The notes beneath the pieces are model-generated. The model was not told where the DNA came from. It was given only the letters and a program-made list of their open reading frames with translations, and did not search any database. A DNA stretch of 64,000 nucleotides from NCBI RefSeq assembly GCF_019492185.1, contig NZ_JAICCF010000003.1:372001-436000 (forward strand), given 5' to 3'. Position numbers and translations under genes: made by a program. Shown here piece by piece: positions 17,694-24,783 of this stretch (within the stretch, counting starts at the first letter, position 1; each line of letters opens with the position of its first letter). This DNA comes from Chitinophaga rhizophila. Its GTDB lineage: Bacteria > Bacteroidota > Bacteroidia > Chitinophagales > Chitinophagaceae.

Positions 17694-19208
17694 ATGACAA
17701 CATTATCCGAGCAAGAGATTATACGCAGAAATAAACTGCAGGAACTGGAAAAACTGGGCATCAACCCTTATCCGGCAGAGAAATATCCGGTAAGCATTAC
17801 AGCTGCCAAACTGAGGACCCTGTATTCAGAGGAATCCAAAGACCAGTTCCAGGATATCTGTCTGGCTGGCCGTATCATGCATGTGCGTGATATGGGTAAG
17901 GCTTGTTTTGTAGAAATGCACGACCATACGGGCAAAATGCAGCTGTACATCCGTCGTGATGATATCTGCACCGGCGAAGACAAGACCTTATATGACGTTG
18001 TGTTCAAGAAACTCATGGATCATGGGGATATCATTGGTGTAAAAGGTTATGCCTTCATTACCAAAACCGGCGAACTGTCTGTCCATGTCAAAACCCTGGA
18101 CCTGCTTGCTAAATCCATCCGCCCGTTACCAGTAGTGCGTGAGAAGGAAGGAGAGATCTTCGACGAAGTAACCGATCCTGAGTTCAAATATCGTCAGCGT
18201 TACGTAGACCTGATTGTGAATCCGCAGGTAAAGGACGTTTTCATCAAACGTACCCGCATCATGCAGACCATCCGCGACTTCTATAATGACCTGGGCTACC
18301 TGGAAGTTGAAACGCCGATCCTGCAGCCTATCCCTGGCGGTGCAGCAGCGCGTCCGTTCAAAACGCATCACAATGCACTGGACATGCCTTTGTATCTGCG
18401 CATTGCTAACGAATTATACCTGAAGCGCCTCATCGTGGGTGGCTTTGAAGGTGTATACGAATTTGCGAAAGACTTCCGTAATGAGGGTATGGACCGTACC
18501 CACAACCCGGAATTTACCGTAATGGAAATGTACGCTGCTTACAAAGACTACGAGTGGATGATGGATACTACTGAAACACTGCTGGAAAAGATCGCAATAG
18601 CCCTTCATGGTACTACCGAAGTAACAGTAGGAGACAGGGTGATCAACTTCAAAGCACCTTTCCGCAGAGTAAGCATGTATGAAGCGATCCTGGAACATAC
18701 CGGTATCGACGTTACACATATGGATGAAGAGCAGCTGCGTGCTACCTGTAACCAGCTGGGCATCTACGTGAAGCCAAGTATGGGTAAAGGAAAACTGATA
18801 GATGAGATCTTCGGAGAGAAGTGCGAACATCACTATGTGCAGCCAACCTTCATCATCGACTATCCGGTGGAAATGAGTCCGCTGACCAAAAAGCACCGTA
18901 GCAAAGAAGGTCTGGTAGAACGTTTTGAGCTGATGGTAAATGGTAAAGAGCTGGCCAATGCCTACAGTGAGTTGAACGATCCTATCGATCAGCGTGCACG
19001 CTTTGAAGATCAGGTAAAACTGATGGAGCGTGGTGATGATGAAGCGATGTACATTGACTATGACTTCCTGCGTGCACTGGAATACGGTATGCCGCCTACC
19101 TCTGGTATCGGTATTGGTATTGACCGTCTGACCATGATCATGACCAACCAGCCATCTATCCAGGATGTATTGTTCTTCCCTCAGATGAAAGCTGAAAGAA
19201 CAGTGTAG
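17694..19208 (+). CDS. lysS: Lysine--tRNA ligase (class II)
   Basis: The 504-residue protein has the N-terminal OB-fold anticodon-binding domain (about 55-150, with AGRIMHVRDMGKACFVEM) and the class II catalytic core. Motif 1 is at GGAAARPFKTHHNAL, motif 2 at FRNEGMDRTHNPEFTVMEMY and motif 3 at GIGIGIDRLTMIMT. Length and motif spacing are those of bacterial LysRS. It charges tRNA-Lys in the cytosol. It is a single-gene unit with its own promoter box and terminator. Confidence 0.97.
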   Translation: MTTLSEQEIIRRNKLQELEKLGINPYPAEKYPVSITAAKLRTLYSEESKDQFQDICLAGRIMHVRDMGKACFVEMHDHTGKMQLYIRRDDICTGEDKTLYDVVFKKLMDHGDIIGVKGYAFITKTGELSVHVKTLDLLAKSIRPLPVVREKEGEIFDEVTDPEFKYRQRYVDLIVNPQVKDVFIKRTRIMQTIRDFYNDLGYLEVETPILQPIPGGAAARPFKTHHNALDMPLYLRIANELYLKRLIVGGFEGVYEFAKDFRNEGMDRTHNPEFTVMEMYAAYKDYEWMMDTTETLLEKIAIALHGTTEVTVGDRVINFKAPFRRVSMYEAILEHTGIDVTHMDEEQLRATCNQLGIYVKPSMGKGKLIDEIFGEKCEHHYVQPTFIIDYPVEMSPLTKKHRSKEGLVERFELMVNGKELANAYSELNDPIDQRARFEDQVKLMERGDDEAMYIDYDFLRALEYGMPPTSGIGIGIDRLTMIMTNQPSIQDVLFFPQMKAERTV

Positions 19209-19259
19209 TCTTTCCCATGATTTTTAATGACCGCTATCCGGTCTGCAAACAATATACAG

Positions 19260-19294
19260 GAGGCAGTTTCCCATCCGGGAGGCTGCCTCTTTTT
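19260..19294 (+). terminator. Terminator after lysS
   Basis: GAGGCAG pairs with CTGCCTC around a 16-base loop that contains a further CCC/GGG pairing, followed by TTTTTC. Confidence 0.8.
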
Positions 19295-19424
19295 CATTCA
19301 ACCCGCTACTGCCATCGCAATGGCTGGTACCGGAAAATTGAACTTTACTCCGCCCATCCGTAAATAGCGCCGGATCATTTCCTTAATTAACTATTTTAGC
19401 TGCACTTATAACAACAGCTAAACT

Positions 19425-21554
19425 ATGCATACAACACGTTACAGGTCAGTCTGTTTTACAGCACTAAGCCTGCTCGGTCTCAGTCTGCAGGCTCAGGAAA
19501 AGAAAGACCTCACTTTCCGGCAGATATTTAAGGGAGAAGCAACCGGCCTTTATCAACCACTGCCCAACATCAGGGGATGGGCAGATGCTACCCACTACAT
19601 CCAGTACCGTACAGAAGGAGGAGCATCCAAAGCATACAAAGTAGATGCAGCCACCGGCAAGTCAGAACCTTATGTTACCCCTCCGGAAGGAGCTACCGTA
19701 ACAGTGCGTAACAATGACATCGTCTATACATCTCCGACCGGTACAACTACACAGTTAACCAGCGACACTGCCCAGGAGCGTAACCCGACATTATCCCCCG
19801 ATGGCAGATATGTTGCTTTCACGCGTAACAATGACCTGTATGCAGTGGAAGTAGCCACTAAAAAAGAGATTCGTTATACTACGGATGGTTCTGACGTCAT
19901 CTATAATGGTTGGGCATCCTGGGTGTATTATGAGGAGATCCTCGGTAGGGCATCCAAATATCGCGCTTTCTGGTGGAGTCCTGATAGCCGTTATATTGCC
20001 TACATGCGTTTTGATGATGCAAAGGTACCTGTATTCCCTATCTATAGTGAGAAAGGACAACATGGTTATCTTGAAAACACCCGGTATCCTAAAGCCGGCG
20101 ATACCAACCCTGCTGTAAAAATAGGTACCGTACCTGTTGGGGGAGGAGCTACACTATGGGCTGACTTCAATGAAAACGAAGACCAGTATTTCGGTGCGCC
20201 ATTCTTCACACCTGAAGGACATCTATGGGTACAATGGATGCCACGCGGACAAGACAATCTGAAAATTTATGAGATTAATCCGGATAATGGCAGAAAAAAG
20301 GAGATTTACAGTGAGCAGCAAAAGACCTGGGTTGACTGGTATGAGGACATTCCATTCCTGGCAAACAATAAGGGCTTTATCATCAGAAGTGATAAATCTG
20401 GCTGGGCACACCTGTACTGGCACAATATGGACGGCTCTCTTAACAAGCAGCTAACCAGTGGCAGCTGGACGGTAAAAGATATCCGCGCTATTGACAACAA
20501 GCAGCAAGTGATCTATTTCACTGCGCGTAAAGAGGCTGCTCCGCGTACAGACCTGTACCAGGTAAGCCTGAAAACCGGCGCAATTACCCGCCTTACCTTC
20601 GGAGACTACCTGCACAATGTAGATGTAAGTCCAAACGGCAACTACTTTGTTACCACCTACTCCAACCTGTCTACACCGCCACGTATGGCATTACTGAACA
20701 GTAAAGGAAAGGTAGTACGTGAACTGGGAGATGCGAAGGGCAGTCAGTTTGACCAATATAACCTTGCAACCACCAAAATGCAGTATTATAAGACCCGTGA
20801 CGGCCTGGAATTGCCTATGACCATTACAATGCCATTGCATATGCAGCCAGGCAAAAAATACCCTGTTCTGATCAGTATATATGGCGGTCCTGATGCAGGA
20901 TCAGTATATGACTCCTGGAAAATGCCGCTGACATCGCAATGGTGGGCAAAAGAAGGGGTAATACAGGTAGCGATAGACAATCGGAGTTCCGGTCAGCTGG
21001 GCAAAATGGGCATGAATTACATCCACCGGCAGTTGGGCAAATATGAGACAGAAGATTACATGGATGCGGCTATCTGGCTGAGATCACAGCCATGGACAGA
21101 TTCTTCAAAAATATGTATTACAGGCGGCAGCTTTGGCGGATATATGACCTGTATGGCCCTGACATATGGAGCTGACGTATTTACACATGGCATGGCAAAC
21201 TTTGCAGTAACTGACTGGCGGTTGTATGACAGCCATTATTCAGAACGCTATATGGACACGCCGCAGGAGAATGAAGAGGGGTATCGTATTACGTCGCCAA
21301 TGACCTATGCAGACCGTTATAAGGGGCTGATCCGTATAGTTCATGGTACTATGGATGACAACGTACATATGCAAAACAGTATTCAGTTGGTAGATAAGCT
21401 GGAGAACCTGAATAAACACTTCGAGTTTATGGTATACCCTGGTGAGCGCCATGGCTGGAGAAGTATCAAGTCATTGCATAGTGATAATGAGACGTACCGT
21501 TTCATCTACCTCAATTTGCTGGATCGACCTTTTCCGAAGGAATTTGGTCAATAG
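19425..21554 (+). CDS. S9 family peptidase, dipeptidyl-peptidase IV type
   Basis: The 709-residue protein has a signal peptide (ending LSLQAQ), an eight-bladed propeller domain and a C-terminal alpha/beta hydrolase. The catalytic triad is visible: Ser569 in GGSFGGYM, Asp644/645 in GTMDDNVH and His676 in GERHGW. The double glutamate that grips the substrate N-terminus in DPP-IV enzymes is present as Glu170-Glu171 in YYEEILGRASKYR. It therefore probably removes X-Pro or X-Ala dipeptides from peptides in the periplasm. The gene stands alone and ends in a terminator. Confidence 0.93.
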   Translation: MHTTRYRSVCFTALSLLGLSLQAQEKKDLTFRQIFKGEATGLYQPLPNIRGWADATHYIQYRTEGGASKAYKVDAATGKSEPYVTPPEGATVTVRNNDIVYTSPTGTTTQLTSDTAQERNPTLSPDGRYVAFTRNNDLYAVEVATKKEIRYTTDGSDVIYNGWASWVYYEEILGRASKYRAFWWSPDSRYIAYMRFDDAKVPVFPIYSEKGQHGYLENTRYPKAGDTNPAVKIGTVPVGGGATLWADFNENEDQYFGAPFFTPEGHLWVQWMPRGQDNLKIYEINPDNGRKKEIYSEQQKTWVDWYEDIPFLANNKGFIIRSDKSGWAHLYWHNMDGSLNKQLTSGSWTVKDIRAIDNKQQVIYFTARKEAAPRTDLYQVSLKTGAITRLTFGDYLHNVDVSPNGNYFVTTYSNLSTPPRMALLNSKGKVVRELGDAKGSQFDQYNLATTKMQYYKTRDGLELPMTITMPLHMQPGKKYPVLISIYGGPDAGSVYDSWKMPLTSQWWAKEGVIQVAIDNRSSGQLGKMGMNYIHRQLGKYETEDYMDAAIWLRSQPWTDSSKICITGGSFGGYMTCMALTYGADVFTHGMANFAVTDWRLYDSHYSERYMDTPQENEEGYRITSPMTYADRYKGLIRIVHGTMDDNVHMQNSIQLVDKLENLNKHFEFMVYPGERHGWRSIKSLHSDNETYRFIYLNLLDRPFPKEFGQ

Positions 21555-21578
21555 GCACTTACACTTTGAATAATTAAG

Positions 21579-21614
21579 ACAGCTGGTTGGGCAATACCTA
21601 ACCAGCTGTTTTTT
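21579..21614 (+). terminator. Terminator after the S9 peptidase gene
   Basis: ACAGCTGGTT pairs with AACCAGCTGT around an 11-base loop, followed by a run of T. Confidence 0.85.
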
Positions 21615-21758
21615 ATTGTACAGTCTGGTATAGAGCATGACGCGTTGGTCTGTTGGATCGGGATGTATTGTTTTCGGCAAATAAGTGGCTTTATTTTTCA
21701 TTGAACGCCGCTTTAGTATTCAAACCATATAGGCTCCAAGCGGGCACTAAGAGGGTAC

Positions 21759-21799
21759 CAAAAGGGCACTTCAATATCCCCGGGATATTCAGGTGACCT
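21759..21799. repeat. Second, degenerate copy of the 51.98-kb inverted repeat
   Basis: Positions 21759-21781 are identical over 23 bases to 51984-52006. The other half is decayed: AATATCCC/GGGATATT still pair, but the outer arm (CAGGTGACCTT) no longer matches fully. It looks like an eroded copy of a palindromic repeat. Confidence 0.7.
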
Positions 21800-21973
21800 T
21801 GAGATGAGCTTAAGGTGAAGGAATAGTATGAAACATAAAGCGAAACCAAACGCTTATGCATGATCACACTTACAGCTGGTGAATGGTGGTGGTTAGAGGT
21901 ATTTGCTGGCAGATGTGGGCACTATAGCCGCCGGCAGAAGGGCCGGAACTGGCAGAATGGTCGAACGTGGATT

Positions 21974-22010
21974 ATTTTCCGGTGAACGTATCGATTTTCC
22001 GGGTGAACGT
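21974..22010 (+). repeat. Two direct repeats of ATTTTCCGG(G)TGAACGT
   Basis: The unit ATTTTCCGGTGAACGT (21974-21989) recurs with one extra G at 21994-22010, a 20-base period. The GTGAACG core also occurs at about 22295 and 22523 and, as GTGAATG, in the other RNA-like elements. Confidence 0.6.
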
Positions 22011-22141
22011 TTTAGGAAAATCCAAGGGAAATCCGGCTAAGCAGTTCAAGGTAGCGTTACTGTGGTACAGTCAGGGTGAATAAGGTAGATGTGAGAAAGG
22101 GGGTGAAAAGTGGTATAAGGCGGGGGTTTCAGGATTTCGGG

Positions 22142-22206
22142 AAAAAGAAACGGGGCTGCAAGACTACAGCCCCGAAAAATTTTAACCATATCTTTATTGA
22201 AAAACC
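22142..22206 (-). ncRNA. Repeat element copy B: predicted ~65-nt RNA
   Basis: On the minus strand a CACCTTTG sequence (22219-22212) stands at the box position. The conserved 5' segment follows with a two-base expansion (TTTTTCAATAAAGATATGG), then TTAAAATT. The hairpin is CGGGGCTGTA/TGCAGCCCCG with loop GTCT, followed by a T-rich tract. The stem sequence differs from the other three copies at many positions yet stays paired. The one imperfect pair is G-U only if the minus strand is transcribed. The upstream GTGAATG motif (22253-22259) is 33 bases from the box. Confidence 0.5.
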
Positions 22207-22413
22207 TGAACCAAAGGTGCGCGTATTTTCCATACAGGCAATCTCCATTCTAGTGAATGCTATATTTTAGTTGGGGAACGTAACGAAAGAGAAGGTGAAC
22301 GTATAGTGATAACTATGGAAAAAATTACCCAGTTTTGGGAGGTGCCAGAAGGGCTTTATCTGATTATCATGTAGTTAGTGAAAATGGGGCCAAAATGAGG
22401 CTGGAAGGGCTTT

Positions 22414-22479
22414 AAAAAATAGAAGGGCGGTAAGAATACCGCCCTTGTAATAATTTTAACCATATCCTATGAAAAACCT
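22414..22479 (-). ncRNA. Repeat element copy C: predicted ~65-nt RNA
   Basis: The minus strand has a perfect TATCTTTG box (22491-22484). After 5 bases comes GGTTTTTCATAGGATATGG, TTAAAATT, then a perfect 10-bp hairpin AAGGGCGGTA/TACCGCCCTT with loop TTCT and a T tract. GTGAACG (22523-22529) lies 31 bases before the box. No gene follows on the minus strand for over 2 kb except copy B's locus, so this copy is not a leader of an obvious gene. Confidence 0.5.
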
Positions 22480-22664
22480 GAACCAAAGATATAGCAGGCT
22501 CACATGCACTGATCTCCTATTTCCGTGAACGTTATATTCTAGTTCGTAAAATGGTCATTTTGGATAGGTCAGCCAACATATACCAAATATTATCATATTA
22601 AATTAAAAACGAATTGTAGTATACCTACATATAATAGACAATATACTATCAAGGAGTTAGCGTT

Positions 22665-23003
22665 TTAGCCTATTTTCAGGCCATTTGCTACTGGTTTGTC
22701 TGGCTGCAGTAGAATAATGTCTTTCCCGGTTCCGTAGATACCCAAAACCAGGCATTCGGAGAAAAAGTTTGCAATCTGCTTTACGGGGAAATTAACAACG
22801 GCAATAACTTGTTTGCCTACCAGCTCCTCCTGTTGGTATAGTGTGGTAATTTGCGCGGAGGAGTTTTTAATACCTAATGCTGGTCCGAAATCGATTTTCA
22901 GCTGGTAAGAGGGATTCCTTGCTTTGGGAAAATCGGCAACCGAAATAATGGTACCTACCCTGATATCTATCTTTTCAAAATCTGGCCAATTGATCATCTC
23001 CAT
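22665..23003 (-). CDS. CsaA-like tRNA-binding domain protein
   Basis: The 112-residue product is a single OB-fold of the EMAP/CsaA tRNA-binding type: KIDIRVGTIISVADFPKARNPSYQLKIDFG, then SSAQITTLY and QVIAVVNFP. CsaA proteins bind tRNA and have chaperone-like activity; they are small cytosolic dimers. The start ATG at 23003 (MEMINWPDF) is chosen because the longer open frame upstream runs through repeat copy D and has no family resemblance. It is isolated in a gene-poor region, and copy D lies 28 bases before its start. Confidence 0.88.
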   Translation of the reverse strand: MEMINWPDFEKIDIRVGTIISVADFPKARNPSYQLKIDFGPALGIKNSSAQITTLYQQEELVGKQVIAVVNFPVKQIANFFSECLVLGIYGTGKDIILLQPDKPVANGLKIG

Positions 23004-23030
23004 ATTTAAAACTATGAAGATTAAGGGAAT

Positions 23031-23088
23031 AAAAAAAGGGCAGGTAAGACTACCGCCCAATAATTTAAACCATATCCTATGAAAAACC
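23031..23088 (-). ncRNA. Repeat element copy D: predicted RNA or csaA leader
   Basis: The minus strand has a TATATTCG near-box (23100-23093). After 4 bases comes GGTTTTTCATAGGATATGG, then TTTAAATT, then a hairpin GGGCGGTA/TACCTGCCC with one bulge, loop GTCT, and seven T. GTGAATG (23134-23140) lies 33 bases before the box. Unlike the other copies, a gene starts just downstream: the CsaA-like start codon is 28 bases after the T tract. In this copy the hairpin could act as an attenuator for that gene. Confidence 0.5.
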
Positions 23089-23241
23089 TGCACGAATATA
23101 GTTTGCTACCAGATACCACGAAAGTATCATTTCGTGAATGCACCTATTTTGGCGTGTGAATGCTATAAATGGCAGCATTTGTACAACAAATAGAATTATG
23201 TTATTATATCATAAAAAAAGTTTCTATTTAGACATACTTAG

Positions 23242-23256
23242 TGGCATGGTTCTTGC
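23242..23256 (+). promoter_or_regulatory. Candidate sigma-54 promoter
   Basis: TGGCATGGTTCTTGC matches the sigma-54 form TGGCAYG-N4-TTGC, with GG and GC at the correct -24/-12 spacing. It faces into the 3' side of lptC. There is no plus-strand gene for it to drive until 24784, so any transcript would be a short RNA or antisense to lptC. Confidence 0.4.
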
Positions 23257-23301
23257 GTTTTTATAGAGACAAAATTTTAGGTTAAAAATAGGTTAAAGCG
23301 A

Positions 23302-23362
23302 AACGGCCCGACATTGTATCATACAATGTCGGGCCGTTGTCGTAAAGGCTTTTCAAAGCCTT
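23302..23362 (-). terminator. Hairpins after lptC
   Basis: Two hairpins follow the lptC stop: AAGGCTTT/AAAGCCTT (23345-23362) and a 17-bp perfect stem with loop TCA (23302-23338). The larger is GC-rich and palindromic. The T tract beyond it on the minus strand is weak. Confidence 0.65.
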
Positions 23363-23372
23363 CAGTATCATG

Positions 23373-23930
23373 TTATTGTTGTGTCATTGTGCTATCCTGA
23401 ATAACGAAAGGACCACTTGGATGCAGGATGGTATAGTCACTGAAATCCTGGTTTGACTCCAGCCCTGTACCATACAGGGTGTCTGTCACGGTACTGATAC
23501 GCACTGGTTTGCTGGAGAGGAACTTTTGTACTTTAGAGTCCCAGTTTAATTCCTCACAATCCAGGCGTTCTCCCTTTTTATTGATTACCACTACATGATC
23601 TCTCAGGAAGACATTGGCATCATTTTCAAAATATTTACCGTAGCGGGCGGTCAGTGTACTTTCCACGCCCAGTGAGTCGTTGTAAAAAAGCACCTTCAGT
23701 CCGGTATTAAATTCAACATATACCGGAGGTTTCAGATGCCTGATCATGGTAGGTGCAGTCAGCTTGGCTTTTACGCGGCCTGTCTGACTGTACATGGATT
23801 CTATATCTTTTCCCTCCTCAACGGCAGTAACCTTTTTGTCGAGGTTCATAATAGCGTTGATATCATTTTCGCAGGATACCATTGCCAGCAGGGAAAGAAA
23901 CAACGCGATATGCGCTATAGTCTTGTTCAT
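23373..23930 (-). CDS. lptC: LPS export periplasmic protein LptC
   Basis: The 185-residue protein begins with a lipoprotein-type signal (lipobox MVSC, Cys20). Its LptC beta-jellyroll pattern includes SQTGRVKAKLTAPTMIRH, ESTLTARYGKYFENDANVFLRDHVVVINKKGERLDCEELNWD and SKPVRI. LptC links the inner-membrane ABC transporter to the periplasmic LptA bridge in lipopolysaccharide export. A lipid anchor instead of the usual membrane helix is common in Bacteroidota LptC. It is not beside other lpt genes here. The minus strand reads TACATTTG at 23978-23971, a likely promoter box. Confidence 0.88.
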   Translation of the reverse strand: MNKTIAHIALFLSLLAMVSCENDINAIMNLDKKVTAVEEGKDIESMYSQTGRVKAKLTAPTMIRHLKPPVYVEFNTGLKVLFYNDSLGVESTLTARYGKYFENDANVFLRDHVVVINKKGERLDCEELNWDSKVQKFLSSKPVRISTVTDTLYGTGLESNQDFSDYTILHPSGPFVIQDSTMTQQ

Positions 23931-23970
23931 AATACTGATTGATAAAAGCCCCTATGAGCATTTCTGGCCC

Positions 23971-23978
23971 CAAATGTA
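23971..23978 (-). promoter_or_regulatory. Candidate -7 box for lptC
   Basis: TACATTTG on the minus strand, 41 bases before the start codon, matches TAnnTTTG. No clear -33 box is seen at normal spacing. Confidence 0.38.
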
Positions 23979-24020
23979 GACAATCCCAGGCAAAACAGGA
24001 ACGTCGCCGGAGTTACCGGT

Positions 24021-24656
24021 TTATGCCTCGCCTGTTGTCAGATTTCTGAAATGCCCATTGAGTTTTACCCTGTCTTTCAGCCGTTCCATTTCTGCCATCA
24101 GCGGAATTACCTTCAGCAGGTGTCGCTTCAGGTATTCCAGGCGCTGCAATTCCTGGAACAGGTACAGTAGCTCATACTCCTCGGCAAGGGATAGCCCTAC
24201 GTGATGCGCTATATCGTAAGACTGCAGGTCTTCATCCGTCTTTGTGAATTGTTTACTGATCTGTAGTATATGATGTAATTCCCGCATTGCATGCAATACC
24301 TGAGCATGCACGCGGCTGTTGCCGGTGGTAGTATTACCCGGATAGGTAACGATAGCGCCGGCAAACAACTTATCCGGGATACTCTTAATTACTTCCAATA
24401 CTCTGAAAACCTTAATACCTCGGGTCACTACGTCCAGTTCGCCATTGTCATACGTCTTTTCTACACGCACTATTTCTACCAGTGTACCGTACTCCGCCAC
24501 CCGCTTATCAATGACTGTTGGAATGCCGAATGGTTTGTTTTCAGCAATACATTCTTTTATAAGCTGTTTATACCTTGGCTCGAAGATGTGCAGGTTCAGC
24601 TGCTCATCGGGGTACACTACGATGCCAAGGGGGAATATGGGAATGAAATTGGTCAT
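24021..24656 (-). CDS. Stand-alone Lon substrate-binding (LON) domain protein
   Basis: The 211-residue protein starts FIPIFPLGIVVYPDEQLNLHIFEPRYKQL, the signature of the N-terminal LON domain, and ends in a helical region of about 80 residues. It lacks the ATPase and protease domains of Lon. Such stand-alone proteins are common in bacteria; their role is unknown, possibly substrate recognition or small-molecule binding. It is divergent from the glycosyltransferase pair at 24784. Confidence 0.9.
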   Translation of the reverse strand: MTNFIPIFPLGIVVYPDEQLNLHIFEPRYKQLIKECIAENKPFGIPTVIDKRVAEYGTLVEIVRVEKTYDNGELDVVTRGIKVFRVLEVIKSIPDKLFAGAIVTYPGNTTTGNSRVHAQVLHAMRELHHILQISKQFTKTDEDLQSYDIAHHVGLSLAEEYELLYLFQELQRLEYLKRHLLKVIPLMAEMERLKDRVKLNGHFRNLTTGEA

Positions 24657-24708
24657 AACCTAAATTATAGAATTAGTTGTTACCAATGAAATATATAAGG
24701 ATGTTATC

Positions 24709-24716
24709 TATATTTG
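24709..24716 (+). promoter_or_regulatory. Candidate -7 box for the glycosyltransferase pair
   Basis: TATATTTG matches TAnnTTTG 67 bases before the first glycosyltransferase start. Confidence 0.4.
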
Positions 24717-24783
24717 CCCGATTGCTGAAAAACCGGGTATCAACCGGTGTCTAAAGTGTTCAGCGTCCAACTAAATATCTTCC

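Larger units (their letters stand above)
21615..22141. other. Gene-free region with repeats
   Basis: This is the first part of a stretch of about 1.1 kb without a supported gene. It contains a 23-base sequence shared exactly with the inverted repeat near 51.98 kb, and two 16-17-base direct repeats. The plus strand is rich in G and purines from about 21880 to 22140, unlike surrounding coding DNA. No reading frame here shows a family resemblance. Confidence 0.5.

Noticed and set aside
22076..22270. Plus-strand 64-codon frame across copy B
   Set aside because: It is a chance frame spanning a structured repeat, rich in Lys/Arg with no similarity.
22469..22525. Short leader peptides starting ATGAAAAACCTG on the plus strand of the repeats
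   Set aside because: The frame after the common first four codons is different in each copy, copy B lacks the ATG, and hairpin T tracts indicate the opposite strand.
23004..23093. Longer CsaA-like start at 23093
   Set aside because: The extra 30 residues are encoded by repeat copy D and do not match the family; the ATG at 23003 fits.
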